A DNA stretch of 36,729 bases from an uncultured Mitsuokella sp. (GTDB lineage: Bacteria; Bacillota; Negativicutes; Selenomonadales; Selenomonadaceae): the NCBI GenBank assembly GCA_945873115.1, contig CAMCBT010000015.1, positions 1 to 36,729 of the forward strand, read 5' to 3'. Below are positions 1 through 7,666 of this stretch, one piece after another (within the stretch, counting starts at the first letter, position 1; every line of letters begins with the position of its first letter). The notes under the pieces are model-generated. The model did no database searches, was not told where the DNA came from, and worked only from the letters and a program-made list of their open reading frames with translations. A program made the position numbers and the translations under genes.

Positions 1-8
1 ATAGCAAT

Positions 9-37
9 TTGAGATATCTTCTGTTTTAGGCTATACT
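9..37 (+). promoter_or_regulatory. Candidate sigma-70 promoter upstream of repeat copy 1
   Basis: TTGAGA at 9-14 and TATACT at 32-37 are separated by exactly 17 bases, a near-consensus housekeeping promoter on the plus strand. Transcription would begin near 44 and run straight into the 107-nt structured repeat at 69-175. No plus-strand gene follows; the next gene (184-1608) is on the opposite strand. Only 37 bases of context are visible, so chance occurrence cannot be excluded. Confidence 0.45.
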
Positions 38-68
38 AAGGGCACGACCAACAAGAAAATCATAGAGC

Positions 69-175
69 AAACTACACGCACAAACGTCCACTTGCGGGTC
101 TTGTGCGCCGCCCTTGCAAGAAACCAGCCAATCAGTCTGCGCCTACGGCTTGACTTCTTGGGGTTTCATAGTAAA
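69..175. repeat. 107-nt structured repeat, copy 1
   Basis: First of three copies of a 107-108-nt unit (others at 10846-10952 and 10953-11060). It starts AAACTACACGC and ends CATAGTAAA. Two hairpins are visible. The first has a 7-bp outer stem CGCACAA/TTGTGCG. The second, at 120-167, has closing stem GAAACC/GGTTTC, a CCAA/TTGG helix, AGTC/GACT, and a GCC/GGC tip. The closing and middle stems differ in sequence between copies but stay paired. It lies 8 bases beyond the stop codon of the minus-strand diguanylate cyclase, so it would sit in that gene's 3' untranslated region. Coding strand and function are unknown; it could be a small RNA, a mobile repeat (REP/MITE-like) or an mRNA end-processing element. 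Confidence 0.85.
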
Positions 176-183
176 GGGCCGAA

Positions 184-1608
184 TCAGCTATCTTGCTCCT
201 GCTTTTGGCTTCGTTGCTTATAGGCGACCTTTTCCTTGTACATACGGGTATCCGCCACGGAGGAGAGCTCCGCTGTGGTGGCGTCGGGGAACTCGTCCCT
301 TGAGGCGTAGCCGATGGAAATGGATAGCTCCTCGGCGAGCTTGCCCCGCCAGTTCTCCACGCAGTGTTTGAACTCCTTCTGGGCCTCCGCCAGGGCCTCC
401 GGCGTGGCATGGATGAGGGCCGCGAACTCGTCGCCGCCGATGCGATAGACACGGCCATAGGGCGAAAAGACCGTCCGCAGACACGCGGCGGCCCCCTGGA
501 TGAGCTCATCGCCCGCCGCGTGGCCGTAGGTGTCGTTGCATTGCTTCAGGTTGTTGATATCCGCCATGATGTAGGCAAAGACCGCCTCGCTCCTCTCCCG
601 CCGCAGCGTCTCCAGGTCGTCTTCATAGGCCCGGCGATTGTAGAGGCGGGTCAGCTTATCCCGGATGGACTCATTGATGAGGCGGTTCATCCGCTGCACC
701 GTCATGCGGGAGGCCGCCAGCACCAGGAGGAGCGCAATGAGGCAGACGATGCCGTTTCGCAGCAGGATGCCCGAATACTGGGCAAACCCCAGGTGGGCAT
801 CGCTCTGCACCACCAGGTACCAGTCCTGGTTCTCGATATACTTCGTCACCACAATCTGGTCATCCGGCGTCATCTGATAGAGGTATTCATCCGGCGAGTC
901 CTTCGCCAGCTTCACCTGATCCAGCTTGGCGGAGGTGAGCTTCTCCGTATCCGTATCCGCCTGGATGACACCGTTCTCGTCGATGAGGTTGATCTTGACG
1001 CCGTACTTCTGCTGGTATTCGTCAAAGACCCCCTGGAAGTTCGTCATCTTCACGCCCACGCCCGCTACCCCCAGGAGGCGGCCATTTGCATCCTCCACCC
1101 GGTGGTTGACGAAGACGGTCCAATCCTTCCCGTTCACCTCATCCGTATCCACGATGAGGTCCACCGGCCGCTTCATGGCTAGAAACATGGAGTACCACAC
1201 ATCATGGTCATCGTGGTCCGGGTCCACAATCTTGTTGAGCCCCTTGTAGGTGTAGTAGCGCCGGGAGTTGGAGGAGACGACGAAGGCCGTCTCATAGCCG
1301 AGGCTGGAGCGAAGCTTTTCCAGGTAGCGGGAGAAGGCCGCGATATTTTCCGCCTCGCTGCGCTCCCCCTCGTACCGGAAGGCGTCGATGAGGAACACGT
1401 CCCCCGCCATGGCATGGGAGACCATGATGGGCTCCTGGAGCCTCCCCCGTATCGTATCGTGGATGCGGGCTGCCGCCAGCATGACCAGCTGTTTCTTGTT
1501 GTCCTCCGTCACGCTGTTCAGCGAGTAGAGGGAGACCGCCGTGGACAGGACAAAGCTTAGGACAATCGCCATGGTGGCGACGAATATCGATCGAGACCCT
1601 TGCATCAT
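184..1608 (-). CDS. Membrane diguanylate cyclase with periplasmic Cache sensor
   Basis: Predicted to make cyclic di-GMP from two GTP in response to an extracytoplasmic signal. The 474-residue protein has an N-terminal membrane helix (about residues 8-28), an extracytoplasmic dCache/PDC-like sensor (about 40-270, with YYTYKGLN and VNHRVEDANGRLLGVAGVG stretches), a second helix near 280-300 and a C-terminal GGDEF domain. The signature YRIGGDEFAAL is intact, so catalysis is expected. I see no RxxD inhibitory site at the usual position just before it. The start at 1608 is chosen over an upstream ATG at 1683 because AGAGGTG lies 3 bases before a tandem ATGATG. It is single and divergent from the symporter gene. 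The sensed ligand is unknown. Confidence 0.88.
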   Translation of the reverse strand: MMQGSRSIFVATMAIVLSFVLSTAVSLYSLNSVTEDNKKQLVMLAAARIHDTIRGRLQEPIMVSHAMAGDVFLIDAFRYEGERSEAENIAAFSRYLEKLRSSLGYETAFVVSSNSRRYYTYKGLNKIVDPDHDDHDVWYSMFLAMKRPVDLIVDTDEVNGKDWTVFVNHRVEDANGRLLGVAGVGVKMTNFQGVFDEYQQKYGVKINLIDENGVIQADTDTEKLTSAKLDQVKLAKDSPDEYLYQMTPDDQIVVTKYIENQDWYLVVQSDAHLGFAQYSGILLRNGIVCLIALLLVLAASRMTVQRMNRLINESIRDKLTRLYNRRAYEDDLETLRRERSEAVFAYIMADINNLKQCNDTYGHAAGDELIQGAAACLRTVFSPYGRVYRIGGDEFAALIHATPEALAEAQKEFKHCVENWRGKLAEELSISIGYASRDEFPDATTAELSSVADTRMYKEKVAYKQRSQKQEQDS

Positions 1609-1860
1609 ACACCTCTTGCCTTTGTGCGCAACGAACCTGCGCCCTATCAAAAAAACGGGGGATTTTCTATAAAACTCCCACATTTTTGATTTTATCGCCC
1701 CTTACACGACACCAATGCCATATCCCATGATACAAAGCTGTCCAATCCCTTTGTAAAAGTGTAAAATCATCCTTGGATGGGTAATTCAACGCATAGGGTA
1801 AAAATTCCTTCTTTCAAAATGAGAAAACAAATTTTTTCCTGCAAAAAATATCATTTGGCC

Positions 1861-1889
1861 TTGACAAGTGTGGGGGAAATGCTTATACT
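1861..1889 (+). promoter_or_regulatory. Strong promoter of the symporter gene
   Basis: TTGACA at 1861-1866, a 17-base spacer and TATACT at 1884-1889. Transcription would start near 1896, giving a leader of about 70 bases before the ATG at 1965. The rest of the 356-base gap between the divergent genes (1609-1964) is AT-rich, with nothing else recognised. Confidence 0.85.
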
Positions 1890-1964
1890 CAATACATATT
1901 TCACATATATGATTTACACGAGAGGCATTGCCTCCCCGTCAGCCTTTAGAAAGAAGGGAATCCC

Positions 1965-3251
1965 ATGACCTCACAGAATGAAGTCGATAGCGCCCGCGCC
2001 CAGGCGCTGAAAAATCACCCGGGCACCAGCAGGCGCCAGATGGTGCTCTGGTTCGGTGCCCTCATCCTCGGCGCTATTCTCGGCTGGCTACAGATTGGGG
2101 CGCTCAATGAGCTCTTCAATTTCATCGCCACCGTCTTCACCCGGCTCTTCCAGTTCATCGCCGTGCCCACCATCGCCCTTGCCGTCATCACGACGCTGGC
2201 GGCCCTCGGCGCACGACAGGATACGAAGAAAATCTTTGCCCATGCGGTGACGTATACGCTGGCCACCACCATCTCCGCTGCGGCGGTGGCGCTGGCCCTC
2301 TTCCTCTGGATTGCCCCGGAGAGCCTGCCAGCGGACCTGACGCTCGCCGGCACCTCCGCAGTACCAGCGGAGAAGCTCGGGAGCCTCTCCTACTATGACC
2401 ACTTCCTCTCCGTCATCCCGAACAACATCCTCCAGCCCTTCCTGGCGGGCAATGTGCTCTCCGTGATGCTCATCGCCGCCTCCGTGGGTCTGGCGCTTGC
2501 CTTCATGCCGAAGACGGAGAACAGGGCCGTGCTCCTCAAGGGGCTCCACGGGCTCCAGGAGCTACTCTTCACCCTCATCCGCGCCCTCCTCTACGTGCTG
2601 CCGGCGGGCATCCTGGCCTTTGCCGCCCAGCTCTCCGCCCAGATTGAAGCGGGCGTCATCGTGGGGGCCCTCGGCAAGTACACGGCCGTCGTCCTCGGGG
2701 GCAATGTCATCCAGTTCTTCATCGTCATCCCGCTCTTCCTGACGCTCCGAGGGCTCAATCCCCTCGCCGTCTTCAAGAAGATGGCGCCCGCCGTGGCCGT
2801 GGCCCTCTTCACGAAGAGCAGCGCCGGTACGCTCCCGGTGACGCTGGCCTCCGCCGAGACGCGGCTCGGGGTCAACACGCGGGTCTCCCGCTTCGTGCTC
2901 CCCATCTGCACCACCATCAACATGAATGGCTGTGCCGCCTTCATCCTGGTCACGAGCCTCTTCGTCATGCAGAACGCCGGCTATGAGCTCACTTTAGGCA
3001 CCATGATCACCTGGCTCTTCATCGCCGTGGTGGCCGCCATCGGCAATGCGGGCGTGCCCATGGGCTGCTACTTCCTGACCCTCTCCCTCATGAGCTCCAT
3101 CGGGGCCCCCATCGGCCTCATGGGCGTCATCCTCCCCATCTACACCATCATCGACATGATCGAGACGGCGGAGAATGTCTGGAGCGACAGCGCCGTCTGC
3201 GCCATGACGGACCACGATCTCGAGGGCGAGCTCGAGCCCGCCACCACCTGA
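1965..3251 (+). CDS. Dicarboxylate/amino acid:cation symporter (DAACS/SLC1 family)
   Basis: An inner-membrane secondary transporter that imports an acidic or small neutral amino acid, or a C4-dicarboxylate, with Na+ or H+. The 428-residue length fits the family. The first re-entrant hairpin motif reads TKSSAGTLPVTL, a variant of the serine-rich SSSATLP type. The TM7 motif reads TINMNGCAAF where aspartate carriers have NMDGT. The segment IDMIETAENVWSD near the C terminus is also typical. The D-to-N and T-to-C changes make strict glutamate/aspartate specificity doubtful; a serine/threonine (SstT-like) or other substrate is possible. The start follows AAGAAGGGAA (1951-1960). Monocistronic, with its own promoter and terminator. 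Confidence 0.85.
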   Translation: MTSQNEVDSARAQALKNHPGTSRRQMVLWFGALILGAILGWLQIGALNELFNFIATVFTRLFQFIAVPTIALAVITTLAALGARQDTKKIFAHAVTYTLATTISAAAVALALFLWIAPESLPADLTLAGTSAVPAEKLGSLSYYDHFLSVIPNNILQPFLAGNVLSVMLIAASVGLALAFMPKTENRAVLLKGLHGLQELLFTLIRALLYVLPAGILAFAAQLSAQIEAGVIVGALGKYTAVVLGGNVIQFFIVIPLFLTLRGLNPLAVFKKMAPAVAVALFTKSSAGTLPVTLASAETRLGVNTRVSRFVLPICTTINMNGCAAFILVTSLFVMQNAGYELTLGTMITWLFIAVVAAIGNAGVPMGCYFLTLSLMSSIGAPIGLMGVILPIYTIIDMIETAENVWSDSAVCAMTDHDLEGELEPATT

Positions 3252-3265
3252 TTCCATATGCTTGC

Positions 3266-3303
3266 AAAAAAAGCTTCGCATTTTCGCGAGGCTTTTCTTT
3301 TCA
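3266..3303 (+). terminator. Intrinsic terminator after the symporter
   Basis: AAAGCTTCGC and GCGAGGCTTT form a stem closed by an ATTTT-type loop, followed by TTCTTTT. It starts about 15 bases after the symporter stop. Confidence 0.75.
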
Positions 3304-3363
3304 TCAAATATAAAAAATTTGGGGCTATACTGTAGGAACACATACACAGCGGAAGGTGAGTCT

Positions 3364-3813
3364 ATGGAAAACGAAGACGCGAAAAAGAACGCTATCGAGC
3401 AGCCCCATGGCCGGGAGCAGCTCATCAAGATGGAGATTCTCAACATGATCCATAGCGGCGAGAGCCCCTATGACATCCTCTACCATGTGGCCCTGTGGCT
3501 GGAAAAGGTATCCTACGAGCGCGGCTATGCCCAGTATGTTAAGGATCAGCTCCGGGCCGTCTACGGCTTTGCCCTCACCCACGTGCGGCCGCTGGAGGAT
3601 GAGCTCCGGGACGTGGAGGCGCGCCTCAAGCGCATCGAGGCGGCCTATGAGAATCCGGAGTTCACGGAGGAGGAGCACATCCGCATCGGCTTTGCCATCG
3701 ACCTCCACAAGAAGAACATCGAGCGGCTGAAGCTCCTGATCCAGAAGGCGGAGGTGAACCACACAGAGCCTATCATCGTAAAGAATCCCAAGCCGCCCGC
3801 AGAGCAGGAATGA
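3364..3813 (+). CDS. Conserved-looking hypothetical protein, mostly helical
   Basis: Not recognised. The 149-residue acidic, soluble protein has no signal peptide or membrane segment. It begins with a charged tail, then a segment reading MIHSGESPYDILYHVALWLEKVS, and from about residue 70 to 130 shows heptad-like charged helices (DELRDVEARLKRIEAAY; KKNIERLKLLIQKAE), suggesting a helical hairpin or coiled coil. It ends in a proline-rich tail. The ATG at 3364 is preceded by GGAAGGTGAG; the upstream in-frame ATG at 3262 lies in the previous gene's terminator. A TATACT at 3326-3331 may be its -10 box, without a clear -35. Monocistronic. Confidence 0.75.
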   Translation: MENEDAKKNAIEQPHGREQLIKMEILNMIHSGESPYDILYHVALWLEKVSYERGYAQYVKDQLRAVYGFALTHVRPLEDELRDVEARLKRIEAAYENPEFTEEEHIRIGFAIDLHKKNIERLKLLIQKAEVNHTEPIIVKNPKPPAEQE

Positions 3814-3902
3814 AGCCCGTCCGTCAAGCCGCATATCAGCTTTCTCGCAAGCACGTGAAGCGTGACGTAGGGAGTCTTGCTGCAGATAGTACCGCATAGC
3901 AT

Positions 3903-3943
3903 AAAAGCGGCTGGGATGCTTGTTTTCATCCCAGCCGCTTTTT
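3903..3943. terminator. Bidirectional terminator between convergent genes
   Basis: AAAAGCGGCTGGGATG (3903-3918) pairs perfectly with CATCCCAGCCGCTTTT (3927-3942), with A and T tracts on both sides. It serves the plus-strand hypothetical gene and the minus-strand HAD phosphatase, whose stop at 3951 is 8 bases away. Confidence 0.92.
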
Positions 3944-3950
3944 CATGTTC

Positions 3951-4583
3951 CTATAGCTCTGTCATGGAGTCCACGACCCGGTCGGCGAGCGTCAGGTCCT
4001 GGTTGCCGGAGTTCGGGTTCCTGTAGGCGACGACCTGCATGCCGGCCCGTTTGGCGGCGAGGATGCCGCTGGCACTGTCCTCTATCACCGTGCAGGCGGC
4101 GGGCTCCACCCCGAGGCGCTTAGCCGAGAGGTTGTAGATGGCAGGATCCGGCTTGCTCCTGGGGAGCGTCGAGCCCGACAGCACCGAGTCGAAGCACTCC
4201 CGGAGGTCGAAGCGGTCCAGCACCGCCTCCATGACCCGATCCCAGGAGGAGGTGGCAAGGGCGAGCCTTTTCCCCTCCCCATGGAGCCGGCGGATGAGGG
4301 GCAGCGTCCCCTCCACCACGGGGACCGCTCCCTCCTCCAGCTCCCGTAGATACGCCTCGTGCTTGTAGCGGACGATTTCCTCCAGAGCGATATCGCCGCG
4401 CCCCTCCCGTGCCAGCACCTCGGAGAACATGTCCTTGCTGGTGCGGCCCACGAAGTCCTTCAGCTCCTCTTCCCGAAAGGGGATGCCGAAGTGGCGGAAG
4501 ACCAGAAGCTTCACCCGGGCGTGGAGGGGCTCGCTATCGATGATGATGCCGTCCATGTCGAATATCACTGCGGGGGTCTGCAC
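3951..4583 (-). CDS. HAD-family phosphatase / beta-phosphoglucomutase-like
   Basis: A cytoplasmic haloacid-dehalogenase-type hydrolase acting on a small phosphorylated metabolite, or a phosphosugar mutase. The 210-residue protein has motif I DMDGIIID (residues 9-16), a helical cap, motif II ATSSWD, motif III lysine in SKPDPAIY, and motif IV VIEDSASGI, so every catalytic motif is intact. Motif order and cap size fit the beta-phosphoglucomutase/GPH subgroup; the substrate cannot be named. The start is GTG at 4583, preceded by AGGAGG with 4 bases between. The gene begins inside the last 19 bases of the upstream EAL gene, so the two are probably translationally coupled. Confidence 0.85.
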   Translation of the reverse strand: MQTPAVIFDMDGIIIDSEPLHARVKLLVFRHFGIPFREEELKDFVGRTSKDMFSEVLAREGRGDIALEEIVRYKHEAYLRELEEGAVPVVEGTLPLIRRLHGEGKRLALATSSWDRVMEAVLDRFDLRECFDSVLSGSTLPRSKPDPAIYNLSAKRLGVEPAACTVIEDSASGILAAKRAGMQVVAYRNPNSGNQDLTLADRVVDSMTEL

Positions 4584-6307
4584 GTCTCCTCCTGCTCCTT
4601 CTTCTGCGACGCGATGTCATCGGCCAGCTTTTCTGCGTATTCCTCCTGCGGCAGAGGCTTGGAGAAGTAGTAGCCCTGGATATCCTCGCAGCCCACACTA
4701 TCGAGATAGTCGATCTGCTCCTTCGTCTCCACGCCCTCCACCACGATGTCCATGCCCAGGCGCTTTGCCATCTGGACGATGCTGGCGAGGATGATGCGGG
4801 CACGCTTGCCCTTCTCGATGTTACGGACGAAGGCCATGTCGATCTTCAGGATGTCGACGGGCAGCTCCTTGAGCATGTTCAGCGACGAGTAGCCGCTGCC
4901 GAAGTCGTCCATGAGCACCAGAAAGCCGTGGTGGCGGAACTGGCGGACAATCTCCATAATCTGCCGGGGGTTCTCCGTGTAGGCGCTCTCCGTCACTTCC
5001 AGCTTCAGGTCCCTTGGCTGGAGGCCGTAGCGGTGGACGAGGCCCAGCAGGAAGTCCATGAGATCCGCCTGGTAGAAGTCCACCCGGGAGAGGTTCACGG
5101 ACACGGGGATGACGGTGCCATATTGCCGGCGGAAGTCGTGGAGAAGACGGCAGACCTCCTCCCAGATGAACCGGTCCAGATGGGTGATGAAGCCATTCTG
5201 CTCGAAGATGGGGATGAACTTGCCGGGAGATATCAGCCCCTTTTCCGGATGAATCCAGCGCACCAGAGCCTCGGCACTGACAATGTGGTTCGTGTGGAGG
5301 TTGTAGATGGGCTGGAGATAGACTTGGAACTGGCGATGGGACAGGGCATACTCCATGTTCCGGGTAATCATCTGCTCCTCGTACATGGTGTCCCGCATGC
5401 TCTTGTCGTAGTAGGCATAGCGCTGGAGGTAGTTGCTCTTGACCCGGTTCAGCGCCATCTGGGCCCGGTCGCACATCTGGTCCACCGGCAGGAAGGCGTT
5501 CTCCACCGGGTAGATGCCCGCATAGAAGCGGATGTTGTGGGGGACGCTGAGCCCCTCCAATATGCCATCGATGCCCGCAATGAAGCTATCCATCTCGATG
5601 GCGTCCTTCGGCACGCAGAGGGCAAAGCGGTCCGCGTCGATGCGAGCCGCATAGCCGTCGCCCCCCACCACGCTCTTGAAGTAGGTGGCCGACGTCTTCA
5701 GGACGAGGTCTCCCATCTCCACCCGGTACTGGTCGTTGATGACCTTGAAGAAGCTGATGTTGAGGTAGATGATGACGTACTCGACGGTGGAGTTCGTCTG
5801 CATGAGGGAGGCGGCCCGGCGGTAAAAGGTGGTCCGGTTCAGGATGCCCGTCAGGGGATCCCTCTCGATGTAGCGGTTCATCTCCACAATCTGCTGGTCC
5901 TTGGCCCGCTGCTCCAGCTTTCGCCATTCGTTTTCCGTATTGGCCCGGACATTGCGCACCCGGACCCGGGCCAAGGCCGATGCGTAGGGGGGCCGGAGGA
6001 CATCCGCGGCGCCGCGCTTCACGGCCTCCGCCTCCGCCTCCGTATTATTCGGAAGATTCAAGAGGACGACGGGGACATCCTGGCTCATGGGGTCGGCTTT
6101 AAGAGCCTCGAGCACCGCAAAGCCCGGCACATCCTCCAGATCATAGCGCAGCAGGATGATGGCGATATTGCCCTCCTGGGCAACGGAAATAGCCTCCTGG
6201 CCGCTGGAGGCTTCCCGCATGATAAAACTGTCCTGAAAAATACCGACGAGGGCCTCGCGCTCGCTTGCCACATCGCTCGCCAGTAGCATCACAGGTCTGT
6301 CATCCAC
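4565..6307 (-). CDS. Receiver-like / degenerate GGDEF / EAL protein, likely c-di-GMP phosphodiesterase
   Basis: Predicted to hydrolyse cyclic di-GMP to pGpG. The 580-residue soluble protein has three domains. Residues 1-125 resemble a response-regulator receiver, but the phospho-acceptor position in IILLRYDLED carries Arg and the acidic pocket reads ASD, so it is a pseudo-receiver. Residues about 155-310 are a GGDEF domain whose active-site loop is DADRF, so not a cyclase; it may bind GTP. Residues about 330-575 are an EAL domain with all key motifs: EALVRW, LEVTES, DDFGSGYSSL, KIDMAF, VEGVET and QGYYFSKPL. The start is GTG at 6307, with AAGG 7 bases upstream. It opposes the diguanylate cyclase at 184-1608. 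Confidence 0.88.
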   Translation of the reverse strand: MDDRPVMLLASDVASEREALVGIFQDSFIMREASSGQEAISVAQEGNIAIILLRYDLEDVPGFAVLEALKADPMSQDVPVVLLNLPNNTEAEAEAVKRGAADVLRPPYASALARVRVRNVRANTENEWRKLEQRAKDQQIVEMNRYIERDPLTGILNRTTFYRRAASLMQTNSTVEYVIIYLNISFFKVINDQYRVEMGDLVLKTSATYFKSVVGGDGYAARIDADRFALCVPKDAIEMDSFIAGIDGILEGLSVPHNIRFYAGIYPVENAFLPVDQMCDRAQMALNRVKSNYLQRYAYYDKSMRDTMYEEQMITRNMEYALSHRQFQVYLQPIYNLHTNHIVSAEALVRWIHPEKGLISPGKFIPIFEQNGFITHLDRFIWEEVCRLLHDFRRQYGTVIPVSVNLSRVDFYQADLMDFLLGLVHRYGLQPRDLKLEVTESAYTENPRQIMEIVRQFRHHGFLVLMDDFGSGYSSLNMLKELPVDILKIDMAFVRNIEKGKRARIILASIVQMAKRLGMDIVVEGVETKEQIDYLDSVGCEDIQGYYFSKPLPQEEYAEKLADDIASQKKEQEETCRPPQ

Positions 6308-6366
6308 AAAATCGCCTTCTTTTCATTCTGGGGTTCCGGGGGAATACATCGCTACTAATTGCCCTT

Positions 6367-6396
6367 ATTCTAGCATGATGGCCAAGAATCCTGCAA
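6367..6396 (-). promoter_or_regulatory. Candidate promoter of the EAL-HAD operon
   Basis: Read on the minus strand: TTGCAG (6396-6391), 18-base spacer, TAGAAT (6372-6367), about 60 bases before the GTG start. The match is moderate. No clear terminator was found for the epimerase operon between 6308 and 6495, so read-through is possible. Confidence 0.4.
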
Positions 6397-6495
6397 GGAA
6401 AATGGAAAACCGGAGCATATTGCCCTAAGCCCCCACACCCCTGGCAGAAGCTGCCCCGGGCGCGTCCCCAAGCCTATGGCCGGAGGCTCCCCTGC

Positions 6496-7416
6496 TTATT
6501 CCGCCTGCGACCTCTGCCACTCGTAGACCCGCCGGATTCCTTCGGATAGGCTGACGGCGGGCTTCCAGGAGAGAAGCCTTGCCGCTCGGGCATTGGAAAG
6601 GGAGGAGCGATAGATATCGCCCTTGCGGGGGGCGTCGAACCGGGGCACGAGCTTCCTGCCCGCAGCCTTCCCCAGGAGCTCCACCAGCTCCAGGAGGCTC
6701 TTTTCCGTCTGGGAGGAGAGGTTGCAGGTGATATTCGCCTCCGACCGGAGGGCGGCATAGATGCCTCGGGCGATATCCCCGGCATAGATGAAGTCCCGGG
6801 TCTGATAGCCATCTCCGTGGATGGTGATTTCCTCCCCCCGGGAGGCGAGGCGGGTAAAGATGCTGATGACGCCCCCCTCGCCCCCATCTCCCTGCCGCTC
6901 CCCGTAGACATTGGCAAAGCGCAGTATCGCGTAGCTCAGGCCAAAGGTACTGCCATAGAGCTCCACATAGCGCTCCCCCATGGTCTTCGTGAGGCCATAA
7001 AAGGAAAGGGGCTGCTGGATGAGATCCTCCTCCAGGGGCAGCTCCTCCAGATCCGCATCCCCGTAGGTGGCAGCCGAGGAGGCAAAGATGACCCGGGAGT
7101 GTCCTTTCCGCGCCGCCTCCAGCACATTCAGGAGGCCCATGATGTTCTCGTCCGCATCGAGGCGCGGATCCTTCAGGGACGAGCCCACGGTGGTCTGGGC
7201 GGCCAGGTGGACGATGGCCTCGTAGCCCTTCCCCATCTCCCAGGCCGCCTCCTCGCCCCGCATGTCGAGCCGGAGGAAGGTCGCCTCCGCCGGCACATTC
7301 TCCCGCTTGCCTGCGGAGAGGTCGTCCAACACCGTCACCCGGTGCCCCTCCGAAAGGAGCAGCCCCACGAGATGGGAGCCGATAAAGCCGGCGCCCCCTG
7401 TCACAAGAATATTCAT
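6496..7416 (-). CDS. NAD-dependent sugar-nucleotide epimerase (GalE-like, extended SDR)
   Basis: A cytoplasmic short-chain dehydrogenase/reductase that probably epimerises a UDP- or TDP-sugar for cell-surface polysaccharide. The 306 residues start with the NAD-binding motif TGGAGFIGSHL (6-16), then DDLSAG, a SSAATYGD substrate-binding stretch, and the catalytic YGLTK motif (Tyr and Lys spaced by three). At 306 residues it is slightly shorter than E. coli GalE (about 338) and resembles the WbpP/GalE-like branch. No other polysaccharide genes are nearby, so the sugar is undetermined. Its ATG overlaps the TGA of the upstream 58-residue gene in an ATGA, which implies coupled translation. Confidence 0.88.
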   Translation of the reverse strand: MNILVTGGAGFIGSHLVGLLLSEGHRVTVLDDLSAGKRENVPAEATFLRLDMRGEEAAWEMGKGYEAIVHLAAQTTVGSSLKDPRLDADENIMGLLNVLEAARKGHSRVIFASSAATYGDADLEELPLEEDLIQQPLSFYGLTKTMGERYVELYGSTFGLSYAILRFANVYGERQGDGGEGGVISIFTRLASRGEEITIHGDGYQTRDFIYAGDIARGIYAALRSEANITCNLSSQTEKSLLELVELLGKAAGRKLVPRFDAPRKGDIYRSSLSNARAARLLSWKPAVSLSEGIRRVYEWQRSQAE

Positions 7417-7589
7417 AAAGAGTCATCCTCCCTCATTTCATGATCCGCCGCCGTCTCCATATCGTAGAGCAGCCCCTCCATAGCGCGGCGCGCGATAAAG
7501 ACAGGGCAGTCCGGCGAGCAACAGGCACAGTGCCCGCAGCAAGCCTCGATGGCCGTCACCGCCGCCTTCACCCGTTCCTCCTGAAGCAT
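7413..7589 (-). CDS. Small cysteine-rich protein, 58 residues
   Basis: Not recognised. Its start is supported by AAGGAGA 7-8 bases before ATG 7589, and its stop overlaps the epimerase start as ATGA, so it is very probably real. The protein is acidic and soluble with a central cluster CCGHCACCSPDC (residues about 17-28): six Cys and a His in twelve positions. That suggests binding of zinc, another metal or an Fe-S centre. The N-terminal part (LQEERVKAAVTAIEA) and the C-terminal part (RRAMEGLLYDMETAA) look helical. A link to the epimerase, such as a metal chaperone or regulator, is inferred only from the coupling. Confidence 0.72.
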   Translation of the reverse strand: MLQEERVKAAVTAIEACCGHCACCSPDCPVFIARRAMEGLLYDMETAADHEMREDDSL

Positions 7590-7634
7590 ATCCCCATCTC
7601 CTTCCTATTGGTTTCATTATAGCGCAAGAGCGAC

Positions 7635-7666
7635 AAAAAAAAAAGGACGGTTGATCGCCTTCGTCC
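7635..7666 (-). terminator. Intrinsic terminator / attenuator ahead of the small Cys-rich gene
   Basis: On the minus strand GGACG...CGTCC is followed by ten T residues (7644-7635). It sits 45 bases upstream of the ATG at 7589 and downstream of another terminator (7819-7860). It therefore ends a short transcript of about 150 bases, which would be either a small RNA or a regulated leader. Confidence 0.7.

Noticed and set aside
1777..1968. 63-residue open frame upstream of the symporter
   Set aside because: It spans the strong TTGACA-17-TATACT promoter, has no ribosome site and no protein-like features.
4928..6286. 452-residue plus-strand frame opposite the EAL gene
   Set aside because: Antisense shadow; the minus-strand EAL and GGDEF motifs are unmistakable.
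6425..7426. 333-residue frame overlapping the epimerase on the same strand
   Set aside because: Low-complexity, Gly/Arg/Pro-rich shadow of the real epimerase frame, with no recognisable motif.
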